DNA of 64,000 nt from Pantoea sp. At-9b (GTDB lineage Bacteria > Pseudomonadota > Gammaproteobacteria > Enterobacterales > Enterobacteriaceae): the NCBI RefSeq assembly GCF_000175935.2, contig NC_014837.1:2728001-2792000 (forward strand), in the 5' to 3' direction. Shown piece after piece: positions 10,018 through 17,461 of the stretch; position 1 is the first letter of the stretch; the number at the start of each line of letters is the position of its first letter. The position numbers were made by a program, and so were the translations under genes. The notes below the pieces were generated by a model. That model was not told the origin of the DNA. It was given only the letters and a program-made list of their open reading frames with translations, and searched no databases.

Positions 10018-10977
10018 TTAGTTAAGGGTGCGGTAAGCCGCTGCTGCCGGATCTTTCAATTCCGGATGCAGTTGCTCCACCAGTTGTACTTTCAGTGGCG
10101 AGGCGCTTTTCAACCACGGTGACCAGACTTTACGCACTTCCTGCAAGCGGGCGCGCAGCGCGCTTTCATCGGCTGCATCGCTGGCGGGCATCTGTACCAC
10201 CACCTGATCCGGTGCCTGCCAGCCATTAAATTGCGCACTGAACGGCAGCACCAGCCAGCTTTCCGGTGATTTCTCATTCGCCAGCACCATGCGTTCACGG
10301 TTGACGGTGGTGATGGTCAGCTCGCTGGTCGGCTGTCCGCTGCTTAACCCGGCAATCGGAAAGCCTTGTACAAAGGTGACATCGACCGATTTTGCGGCCC
10401 CGTTACCCATCTGCGTCAGGTTGCTGTGACCGCTCAACCAGCCATCCTTGCCGCAGACCAGCCCCTGCTTCGACGGCACAAAGATGGCGCTGGATTGCGC
10501 CGGTTGCTGCCACCAGGTGCGGAAGTGGCAACCGTCCAGCAGACTGAATTGCTGCCAGGGCGTGGTGTCGGCAGGCGCTGAACTGATCGTCGGTGCAGCA
10601 GGTGCCGGGGTGGCCGCCTGGGGTGCCGGGGTAACCACCGGTTGCCAATTTTGCGTCCGCTCAGCATTACCCTCTGCCAGTGCGTTACCTTCTGCATCCT
10701 GTAATTGCCAGTGCAGTTGTTGCAGCGGTTTGCACTGCGACGCCATCAACCCGGCGACACGTGGCAGGAAGCCATCCAGCACGCTGGCATTTTTTTCACC
10801 TTTGCTGACGATGCGCAGATCCACACTCTTCTGACACCAACTCGCCAGCTGGTTATCTTTGACGTCATCAATCCAGACATCCAGTTTCTGTGCCGGGGAC
10901 TGCACAATGCGGTAGTTCTCGGCCCATGCCTGTGTACTCAGCAGCAGTGCAGCCAGTCCCAGTAATCCATATTTCAT
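10018..10977 (-). CDS. Exported T6SS-associated protein, unknown function
   Basis: The ATG at 10977 gives 319 residues with a clear signal peptide (MKYGLLGLAALLLSTQAWA, then ENYR), so the mature protein is periplasmic. A longer frame upstream overlaps pppA and would bury the signal. Visible parts: an N-terminal domain with two cysteines (about 30-95), a Pro/Ala/Thr linker (about 115-140), and a C-terminal domain with two cysteines and beta-rich text (DVTFVQGFPIAGLSSGQ, RERMVLANEK, WLVLPFSAQFNGW). This ending resembles VasI/TagO-type T6SS proteins, but I do not recognise it firmly. It lies between pppA and tagJ, spaced as a co-transcribed gene. Confidence 0.75.
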   Translation of the reverse strand: MKYGLLGLAALLLSTQAWAENYRIVQSPAQKLDVWIDDVKDNQLASWCQKSVDLRIVSKGEKNASVLDGFLPRVAGLMASQCKPLQQLHWQLQDAEGNALAEGNAERTQNWQPVVTPAPQAATPAPAAPTISSAPADTTPWQQFSLLDGCHFRTWWQQPAQSSAIFVPSKQGLVCGKDGWLSGHSNLTQMGNGAAKSVDVTFVQGFPIAGLSSGQPTSELTITTVNRERMVLANEKSPESWLVLPFSAQFNGWQAPDQVVVQMPASDAADESALRARLQEVRKVWSPWLKSASPLKVQLVEQLHPELKDPAAAAYRTLN

Positions 10978-10987
10978 GTTGGCGTTC

Positions 10988-11779
10988 TCAATCGCGAAGA
11001 GGGAAAAACTGCGCCGCATCAGAGAGCGAGTGCAGTAAGGTGGTGTCCTGAGGTGAACCAACCCACACGGCCAGCGCACTGAAGTTGTCCTGCTGGCCCT
11101 GTTCCGGTTGATCGTTTTTAATGATTTGCTGCATTAGCGTGAGCCACTCTTGCGGCGTGTTGACCATATGCAGTGACTGCTGCATCTGTTCCAGCGTAAC
11201 GCCATGCCAGAAACCGTCGGTACACAGGAGAAAGGCATCACCGTCTTCGATCGCCACCACATCGCTGTAGCTGGCATCACGCTGCTCGTCGCCCATACCG
11301 AGTGCGAAATAGAGCAAGTTGGTGTTGATGCCCTCGGTCTGGTGCCCGGCATCTTTCATCTGCTGCACCAGGCTGTGATCGGTGGTGACGTGGTAGAGAT
11401 AACCGCGCCGAAACAGATAGAGGCGGCTGTCACCGGCGTGTGCCCAGTAAGCCAACGCGTAATCACGATCGATAAACAGGCTTACCAGCGTGGTGCCCAT
11501 CCGGCTGTGCTCGCTGCTGGCTTTCTGTTGCTGACGGATGGCGTGATTGGCGTGATTGACATAGTCACGGATCGACTGCGCATTCAGATGGGTTTCGCCG
11601 TTGAACGTCTCCATTAAACTGCTGCGGGCGATGGTGGCAGCGACGTCTCCACCCGGGAAACCGGCCACGCCGTCACAGACGACAAAGCAGGCTGAGCGTT
11701 CACCGATAATCTCACCGGTCTGATCCTGATTGCTGGCGCGGTCGCCCTGATTCGACGTGGAAGCAATAGTGATATTCAT
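10988..11779 (-). CDS. pppA: PppA-like PP2C protein phosphatase of the T6SS
   Basis: A 263-residue PPM/PP2C phosphatase expected to reverse PpkA phosphorylation of TagH. The metal-binding motifs are present: SNQDQ near 17, CDGVAGFPGGD near 34-44, YWAHAGDSRLYLFR near 110, TDHSLVQ near 133, and LLCTDGFWHG near 183. The start overlaps the tagH stop as ATGA. Although PpkA and PppA are often adjacent in other systems, here they are separated by tagJ-tssEFGH. Confidence 0.95.
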   Translation of the reverse strand: MNITIASTSNQGDRASNQDQTGEIIGERSACFVVCDGVAGFPGGDVAATIARSSLMETFNGETHLNAQSIRDYVNHANHAIRQQQKASSEHSRMGTTLVSLFIDRDYALAYWAHAGDSRLYLFRRGYLYHVTTDHSLVQQMKDAGHQTEGINTNLLYFALGMGDEQRDASYSDVVAIEDGDAFLLCTDGFWHGVTLEQMQQSLHMVNTPQEWLTLMQQIIKNDQPEQGQQDNFSALAVWVGSPQDTTLLHSLSDAAQFFPLRD

Positions 11780-13581
11780 GCGTCATCCGTGTGGGTTTGT
11801 GAATCTTTGTACTGATTAACTTCCATGTCGTAGGCGTGCAGGAAAGCTTCGCCGAACAGGGTGTGAAAGTCGTCTTCGATCTCGCCAGCGGTTTCGCCGT
11901 AGCGCTCGACAAAATGCTCCCACAACGCCGCCTTACGACTCCCCGGCAGGCCAAGGCGAGACACGGAACCGGCCTCGCGCGCTTCTTCTTCCAGCTGGTC
12001 CGGGTTAAAGGATTGCAGCATCGACGCGATGATGGCGCGGATACCGGCGATCATCCCTAACTGGTGCGCCTGGAGATCGATCAACGCATCACGTACCGCC
12101 TGGCGTGGTGGCATAAAACCGGGCATCCGGCTGCCAAACATCTGCATCAGCACGGTTTTGCCGGAAGGCAGCAGTTTGAACGGGTTGTTGGCATCGTCGA
12201 GGATGACCGTCATATCCGCTTTTACGCCACGCTTGAGAATGGAACGTGACGAGAGCAAAGCGACGGTACCCTGCGAGAACATGCTGAGCATCTGGCCGAA
12301 CTGGCGCATCTGATCGCGATCGAACTGGGGCGTGGGCTGCAAATCCTGGAGGCCCATCCCTTCCAGCAAGGCATCCAATAACTCGCCTTTCAACGCATCA
12401 CCACTGCTCTGAGCCGCCGCCTCGCGCTGGCTGTGAGACGCCACCGGATCAATGCGCAGACGCCCTTTCGGTGTCGGTGATGGAGTGCGCTGAACCGCCT
12501 GCGGCGTCGGCAAGGTGATGCCACCATATTCCAGCGGTGTCGGGCTGGCTGCGCTCGGCTCTTCAGCTTCCTCAGCAACGATCGGCGCTGGCGCAGTGTC
12601 GGTATCGTCAAATAGTGGTGAGCTGCTGAGTTCCGCCAGATTAACGGCGGCAGGAGTGACTGCCGCTGGCTCTGACTCCGGCTTCGACTCAGGCTCGGGT
12701 TCCGCTTCTGGCTGCGCCGTTGCCAGCGGGGGGATCTCGGGTTGTGCCAGCGGTACCGCCCCGCTCATCATCAAACCCAACGGATCATCGTGATGACGTG
12801 GATCGGGGGTGTTCTGGCTGCCAAACAGACTGAGAGGGTCCAGCTCATCGGGCTTGTTCTCAACCGGTACAGAGGCCGCAGCACTCTTCTGTCCCACCAG
12901 CGCGCTCGGGGTCGCATCATCAAAAATGCTATCCTGGGCAAACAACGCATCACCTTCATCAAACAGACTGCGATTAGTCGGCTGCTGGCCGATATCCAGC
13001 GGCGCATCACTGATCAGCGCAGCCAGCGGATCTTCCGGGTTGCGTTCGACGGCAGCGGGAGCCGTCAACGGATGGGCTTCGGCTGGCGCTGGCGCAGGTT
13101 TATTGCGTTGCGATAAATCGTCAGAGATGGAGAATTCTTTCGCCAGGCTGTCCCAGATCTCACTGGGGATAGCGGCGGTGTTGCTGCTGACCACTGCGGG
13201 CGGCTCATCGGCGGTGATTGCCGCTTTGGCTGCTGGCTTAGCGACCGCACTGGCTGACGATGCGGCGTGCATATCGTTGACCAGCAACTGATAATCATCA
13301 ATGCCAAGAATATCGCCGTCCTGTAATTCCACCTGACGTCCACGTTCCAATGGAATATCGTTCAAAAGCACGCGAGTGACGTTGCCACGATTCGTCAGAC
13401 GGCATTCACCGTCAGCAGAAATATGCACAATTGCCTGTAATCGGGAAATAGTACGATCGTCATCGGGTAATACCAGATTGTTATCCACACCACGACCAAT
13501 GGTGCCACCGGGGGGTAAGAAGTCAAAAAGAGTTTGCGGCGGCTGATGGCCGGGTTTAGTCGTTATTATCGTAAAGCGCAT
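11776..13581 (-). CDS. tagH: TagH, FHA-domain T6SS regulator
   Basis: The 601-residue FHA protein is the expected phosphorylation target and scaffold of the PpkA/PppA switch. The N-terminal FHA domain (about 5-100) has the phosphothreonine-binding residues: TIGRG at 27-31, SR at 46-47, and LNDIPLERGRQVELQDGD. A long, low-complexity Pro/Ala/Glu region (about 105-390) follows. The conserved TagH C-terminal domain (about 400-590) includes LLEGMGLQDLQ, KTVLMQMFG and LFGEAFLHAYD. It is the first gene after the hcp cargo island and overlaps pppA by 4 bases. Confidence 0.95.
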   Translation of the reverse strand: MRFTIITTKPGHQPPQTLFDFLPPGGTIGRGVDNNLVLPDDDRTISRLQAIVHISADGECRLTNRGNVTRVLLNDIPLERGRQVELQDGDILGIDDYQLLVNDMHAASSASAVAKPAAKAAITADEPPAVVSSNTAAIPSEIWDSLAKEFSISDDLSQRNKPAPAPAEAHPLTAPAAVERNPEDPLAALISDAPLDIGQQPTNRSLFDEGDALFAQDSIFDDATPSALVGQKSAAASVPVENKPDELDPLSLFGSQNTPDPRHHDDPLGLMMSGAVPLAQPEIPPLATAQPEAEPEPESKPESEPAAVTPAAVNLAELSSSPLFDDTDTAPAPIVAEEAEEPSAASPTPLEYGGITLPTPQAVQRTPSPTPKGRLRIDPVASHSQREAAAQSSGDALKGELLDALLEGMGLQDLQPTPQFDRDQMRQFGQMLSMFSQGTVALLSSRSILKRGVKADMTVILDDANNPFKLLPSGKTVLMQMFGSRMPGFMPPRQAVRDALIDLQAHQLGMIAGIRAIIASMLQSFNPDQLEEEAREAGSVSRLGLPGSRKAALWEHFVERYGETAGEIEDDFHTLFGEAFLHAYDMEVNQYKDSQTHTDDA

Positions 13582-13729
13582 AACGGATTCCTGCGGTTAG
13601 CTGTTCGGCATCTATATCTCGCCTCTCTCGGAAAAGTGGCGAAATATAGGAAGCGAATTTATGTTTTGCCGTGGTATTAACAAGGAGCTAAGTAATCAGG
13701 GAGTAATTATCATTGATTATTTATATTTT

Positions 13730-14095
13730 TTATTTCATCACACCCACATCACTTGCTATGACCTTAGCATCTAAAGTAATCACATAGTCCCAAAGATCAT
13801 GTCCCTTAATCGATGGATAAAATGAATACTCATATTTACCGTTAGTGAAGCGATATCCCTGGAAATCACATACATCTGGGCAATGACTGTTAACTGTCGA
13901 GCCTTTTAGTGAGATGGCAGAATCATCTTTAATTCTGGTTGATTTGAGGTAAACCTTGTCACAAGTTAACTCCCCTTCTTCGCAGGCATATGTAACTTCA
14001 GCTTTAAATTTTTTACCGATAAAATGAGATGTGGATTTTGAATAAGCTGAAGTGGATGTTAGAAAAATAAAGAACATCACAAGGATTTTATTCAC
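13730..14095 (-). CDS. Small exported protein of the hcp island, unknown
   Basis: I do not recognise this gene. The GTG at 14095 gives 121 residues starting MNKILVMFFIFLTSTSAYS, a convincing signal peptide; the open frame extends upstream to a GTG at 14119 without a ribosome site. The mature part is about 100 residues with four cysteines (YACEEGELTCDK and HCPDVCDF), suggesting two disulfides, and many aromatic residues. It is AT-rich compared with the flanking tss genes. Its place in the hcp cargo island suggests a periplasmic immunity or accessory role, which is inference only. Confidence 0.6.
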   Translation of the reverse strand: MNKILVMFFIFLTSTSAYSKSTSHFIGKKFKAEVTYACEEGELTCDKVYLKSTRIKDDSAISLKGSTVNSHCPDVCDFQGYRFTNGKYEYSFYPSIKGHDLWDYVITLDAKVIASDVGVMK

Positions 14096-14183
14096 TTTCT
14101 GCTTCTCTGTATAAAACACAACATTAATGTATACATTAGCCCCATTTAAAATGAGACTAGAATGAAAAACAACTTAGCAGTTA

Positions 14184-14579
14184 TTATTCATAGGGAATAG
14201 CTTTAAGTTGCTCAACACGTTCCAGGTCAACTCTGGCAACGCATTTATCCTTAAGCGTATCGTAAGTAACGGTTCCTTTCTCAGCCATAAAAGACTCAAG
14301 GTTACATTGACCATCACGATACTTTAGCCAGCCGCGCTGTGACTCGGTTAAGGTTGACGTATAACTTTGCAAATCTGCTGGTGAGGCGGAATACTCAGCC
14401 GCGATTCTATTCTTTGCTGCGATATACTCTTCATTTAACGTTTTTTCTGCTGCCTGTTTTGCGGAATTAAAGCAGGAGAAAACCTCACCATCATTCACAG
14501 CTTTGCCGCAAACATCCTGAGCATTAGCGTAATTCTGTAGCACACCGAAAAACAGAAAGACAATGATTCCCTTTTTCAC
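14184..14579 (-). CDS. LprI-like (DUF1311) exported protein
   Basis: The product is 131 residues from a GTG start with AAGGA seven bases upstream. It has a signal peptide (MKKGIIVFLFFGVLQNYANA) and the cysteine-spaced DUF1311/LprI pattern: CFNSAKQAAEKTLNEEY, then LTESQRGWLKYRDGQCNLE. Members of this family include lysozyme inhibitors in the periplasm. Inside an hcp cargo island it could protect against a peptidoglycan-degrading effector, but no such effector gene is in this island, so it may be an orphan immunity gene. Confidence 0.75.
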   Translation of the reverse strand: MKKGIIVFLFFGVLQNYANAQDVCGKAVNDGEVFSCFNSAKQAAEKTLNEEYIAAKNRIAAEYSASPADLQSYTSTLTESQRGWLKYRDGQCNLESFMAEKGTVTYDTLKDKCVARVDLERVEQLKAIPYE

Positions 14580-14634
14580 GCCAACATCCTTATCGTTTGA
14601 AATTATTCAGCGGCCTTATAAAGACCGCTGGGTT

Positions 14635-15192
14635 TTACTTTTGATAGGCCTTGCGTAATTCAGCAATAGTTTTCAGCGAGGAGTTTTGGAATTTTTCTGT
14701 CGTACTATTATCATAGTAAACACCGTCACCCGCTTTAAGCCCCATAACATAGTAGTCAGTACCGTAGTGATCCGGCGCTTCAATTGTATAAATCACGGCA
14801 ATTTTTTCATTTTCATCATCTTTCTTAGAAATGAAACCTACCGAATCCACTTTATGGCAACCTACCGTTTCCCAGTCACCCTGCCCGATCGTTTGGATAA
14901 ACTGATTGATGTTCTCACCATCTTTGCTCCAGCCTATAAAGCATACTGGCTGAACCTCTCTTACCCATCCTTTGCCCTGAATAAGCGTACCCTGCAACTT
15001 GCCGTCTTTAACGACATCAAATGTCTGGCTCTTGTCCAACTCAACCCGGCTCAAACCGCTATGTTCAGCTTCTGCGATGATATTTTTTTGATAGGCGAGG
15101 GATTTTGGCTGTAAGAGAGAGACAGATGCACTTGCAAAATGGCTACTCAACAATAGTAGCAAGATCGCAAACCAAAAATTAATTCTCATCAT
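14635..15192 (-). CDS. Exported hypothetical protein of the hcp island
   Basis: A 185-residue protein with a signal peptide (INFWFAILLLLLSSHFASA); the first two codons are both ATG and either could start. The mature part has two cysteines (QPVCFIGWSKDG and ETVGCHKVDS) and reads as a compact beta-rich domain, ending LKTIAELRKAYQK. I do not recognise a family. It is AT-rich, lies between the LprI-like gene and the putative effector/immunity pair, and shares their strand, so it probably belongs to the same cargo set. Confidence 0.65.
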   Translation of the reverse strand: MMRINFWFAILLLLLSSHFASASVSLLQPKSLAYQKNIIAEAEHSGLSRVELDKSQTFDVVKDGKLQGTLIQGKGWVREVQPVCFIGWSKDGENINQFIQTIGQGDWETVGCHKVDSVGFISKKDDENEKIAVIYTIEAPDHYGTDYYVMGLKAGDGVYYDNSTTEKFQNSSLKTIAELRKAYQK

Positions 15193-15247
15193 TCACATCC
15201 GTGTATGCATCTGATTGTGACATTCGCTCACTTTTCCTGAGAAAAAA

Positions 15248-15661
15248 TTAACCTTGAAGGGAATGATTAATAAGACTCAAAGCAACCGCCAGAAAAAGAA
15301 CTGCAAAACTAGCAACATTTAATTTATGGAGAGACAATAGCCATCCCACCCTTTCCATTGGTTGACTCCTGATAAAAGCACAGGATTCATCATTAGCCGG
15401 TTTCTTTTTATCCAGGATAATTTTCTGACCGCGATACAGACTGACAAAATAAGCTATTTTATGCGCATTAAACATTGGACCGAGAAAAGAGGCTATATCT
15501 GTAATCAGATCTAACCTTAGACCTCTCTGTCTGAAATCGCGAAGTAACGAATCGTATTTATCCTGATTACGTTTGAATATAAAGTATGAAACAACCTGAG
15601 AGATAAAAGCAATAAAATAGAGTAGTAAAGACAAATAAAACAAAAAATCAAACCTATTCAT
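15248..15661 (-). CDS. Putative immunity protein, inner-membrane
   Basis: A 137-residue membrane protein with a hydrophobic N-terminal segment (FLFYLSLLLYFIAFISQVV, about 6-25) and a second one near the C-terminus (VASFAVLFLAVALSLI, about 115-131). A charged cytoplasmic-looking loop lies between them. Its start codon overlaps the stop of the upstream putative pore-forming effector as ATGA, the arrangement expected when toxin and immunity are made together. Small two-helix membrane proteins are the usual immunity type against pore formers. The function is inferred from position and topology; the sequence itself is not recognised. Confidence 0.7.
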   Translation of the reverse strand: MNRFDFLFYLSLLLYFIAFISQVVSYFIFKRNQDKYDSLLRDFRQRGLRLDLITDIASFLGPMFNAHKIAYFVSLYRGQKIILDKKKPANDESCAFIRSQPMERVGWLLSLHKLNVASFAVLFLAVALSLINHSLQG

Positions 15662-16650
15662 AAAATTTTTTCCATCAATGTACCAACAGTCACCTCAGCA
15701 CCTTTCGCGGCCAGATAGCCCCCGGCAGCTGAAGTGACGATAGTACATGTCAGGAGGCCTACTGGTCCAGTAACAGCACCAACTGCCAGGCACGCCCCCC
15801 GAAGCGCTAATGCAGCACCGATCCCCCCATAGATCCCAGCCGCTGTACTCGCACCAAATTCTGCATACTTTTTCACGGCCACCTTAGCACATTCATTTTC
15901 ACGATCGGTAGTACAGCTATTGTAGACATCGTTGGTCGTGTTCAGTGCACTAAAACCAATCGATACCCATCCACCCATTTTCATAAATTTAGCAGCCTTA
16001 GCTGCCCCATCTACATACGTGGAGTAACCACGAATAGCGCCAACACCCGCAGTCTCCCAATCATGCACAATCGATGAGCTGGAGAGATTCAACGCATGTT
16101 TTAGCTTCTCGTAAGGCTGCAACCTTAATACCAGGCGAGAGAATTTATTCAACAATACTTCTAGCTCAGCAAACAGGCGGCGGCGTTCGATAAAGAACTG
16201 CTCACCAAATAGCGTACCTGATGTGAGATATTGGTTACGGTAAGCCGTCTCGATGGCTGTCAGTTTCTTGCCTATCTCAGCAAAGTATTTCTCTCCGGCA
16301 TCGCCAATCAGACCAGAAGACTTATCCATAAAATTCGTGATCGCGGCGATAGAAGCAAAGTGGCGCTGGAAAAAAGTCGCCTCATCTGATGAAAGATGAT
16401 TCAGGCTATTATTCGTGGTCGTTTTCGCCGCCTTCAGTACATTCATCGCTGTCGGATTGTTGTTGCCTTCAGGATCGGCCACGATCAATATCTGCCCCGG
16501 TTTTGCCCAGGTAACATCAGCATTTAATTGCAAAAAATAATTTGCGGCTGCAATATTTCGATTGCCAAACAAAAACATCGCCTGTTCTGTAAGTCTTCCC
16601 GGACGCTGTACCACGCAGAAGCCTGGTTCGATCATACTTTTGCCGCTCAT
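15658..16650 (-). CDS. Putative Hcp-linked pore-forming T6SS effector
   Basis: The ATG at 16650 has a strong ribosome site (AAAGGAG, six bases before), giving 330 residues starting MSGKSMIEPGFCVVQRPGR. The first 60 residues contain PGQILIVADPEG, a LysM-like text. The middle (about 80-200) is helical and charged. The C-terminal third is glycine/alanine-rich and hydrophobic: GGWVSIGFSALN, then two adjacent segments, GIYGGIGAALALRGACLAVG and GPVGLLTCTIVTSAAGGYLA, as in a helical hairpin that inserts into membranes. There is no signal peptide, as expected for T6SS cargo. It is directly downstream of hcp and overlaps its presumed immunity gene by 4 bases. The effector role is inference. Confidence 0.72.
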   Translation of the reverse strand: MSGKSMIEPGFCVVQRPGRLTEQAMFLFGNRNIAAANYFLQLNADVTWAKPGQILIVADPEGNNNPTAMNVLKAAKTTTNNSLNHLSSDEATFFQRHFASIAAITNFMDKSSGLIGDAGEKYFAEIGKKLTAIETAYRNQYLTSGTLFGEQFFIERRRLFAELEVLLNKFSRLVLRLQPYEKLKHALNLSSSSIVHDWETAGVGAIRGYSTYVDGAAKAAKFMKMGGWVSIGFSALNTTNDVYNSCTTDRENECAKVAVKKYAEFGASTAAGIYGGIGAALALRGACLAVGAVTGPVGLLTCTIVTSAAGGYLAAKGAEVTVGTLMEKIL

Positions 16651-16701
16651 CACAATCTCCTTTTGCAATTCAATGCCTTTAATGACTTTGTATCAGGTGC
16701 T

Positions 16702-16729
16702 GTAGCGGCGCAATTTATCGCGCCGCTAC
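16702..16729. repeat. Intergenic palindrome, family A copy 1
   Basis: Arms GTAGCGGCGC (16702-16711) and GCGCCGCTAC (16720-16729) are perfect inverse copies around AATTTATC. It sits between hcp and the putative effector. The same element recurs at 29563, 34466, 43272 and 49518. It could reduce transcription from hcp into the effector gene, giving more Hcp than toxin. Confidence 0.85.
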
Positions 16730-16760
16730 AAATTAATGCAGAGTTAATAAATAAAGCGCA

Positions 16761-17243
16761 TTACGCCTCTTTATTTTCCTTGATATTCCAGCCTGCGCTG
16801 CTTTCTGCACCTTTACCACCGGAAGAGCTCTGCTCCCAGTATTGCTGTTTCACTTTCGCGGCCTGGAATGAGTAAGCCATGCTCAGTGTATCGCCATTAT
16901 CAGCACCGGTATAATCTACGCGGGAAACCAGTACATCTTCAAGGGTGATACGCGCATACTCAACCTGAGAACCACCCGCTTTGCAAATGGACAACTCAAC
17001 TTTGGTAACGTGCTTACCATTAGCGCAATATTTCAGAATGGCGGATGTGGATTTATCGATCAACGCATTGACATTCAGATCATTAAAATTAACTTTACCC
17101 GCACCGCCGCCACCGCCAACCGCCATATTTCCCGGTTGAGTTGCGCCCCAGTTAAAGGAGGTAATATCGGTCCAACCGGTGTGGTTAGAATCTTTAGATT
17201 CACCCGTCACACCATCAACTTTTAAAAACATATCAATAGCCAT
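16761..17243 (-). CDS. hcp: Hcp (TssD) tube protein
   Basis: Hcp hexamers stack into the inner tube and can carry small effectors. The 160-residue product starts MAIDMFLKVDGVTGESKD and has the family features GWTDITSFNWGATQPG, a glycine-rich loop (VGGGGGAGKVNFNDL), ITLEDVLVSRVDYTG and AYSFQAAKVKQQYWEQ. It is separated from tssC by 218 bases with an inverted repeat after tssC, so it may have its own promoter and be expressed more strongly than the structural operon. Confidence 0.97.
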   Translation of the reverse strand: MAIDMFLKVDGVTGESKDSNHTGWTDITSFNWGATQPGNMAVGGGGGAGKVNFNDLNVNALIDKSTSAILKYCANGKHVTKVELSICKAGGSQVEYARITLEDVLVSRVDYTGADNGDTLSMAYSFQAAKVKQQYWEQSSSGGKGAESSAGWNIKENKEA

Positions 17244-17352
17244 AATTATCTTCTCTTGCTTGATTTACGTTCTGCTTTAAAAAGCATCGTTATGGCAAAC
17301 AGGAAAGCATGGGGCTGAATAAAACCATCCATATTTTACCTCTGCCTCGTTT

Positions 17353-17382
17353 TCTGAATAGATTGCTACATGTTTATTCAGA
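17353..17382. promoter_or_regulatory. Inverted repeat upstream of hcp, possible operator
   Basis: TCTGAATA (17353-17360) and TATTCAGA (17375-17382) are perfect inverse copies separated by 14 bases, about 110-140 bases upstream of the hcp start codon. The location fits a regulator-binding site or leader hairpin of hcp. No regulator can be assigned. Confidence 0.35.
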
Positions 17383-17412
17383 GGGGTTCTCATTGCACAG
17401 AAAGTGAATAAG

Positions 17413-17448
17413 AAAAAGGTTCAGAGAACCCGTGATACAGGTTCTCTG
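17413..17448 (-). terminator. Possible terminator after tssC
   Basis: CAGAGAACC and GGTTCTCTG (17422-17430 and 17440-17448) form a 9-bp stem with a 9-base loop just after the tssC stop. On the minus strand a run of five T follows, but four bases away from the stem, so termination may be partial. Confidence 0.55.
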
Positions 17449-17461
17449 GGTAAAGCGCGTG

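Noticed and set aside
14686..15114. 142-codon plus-strand ORF in the hcp island
   Set aside because: It is antisense to an exported protein with a clear signal peptide and has no ribosome site; treated as a shadow frame.
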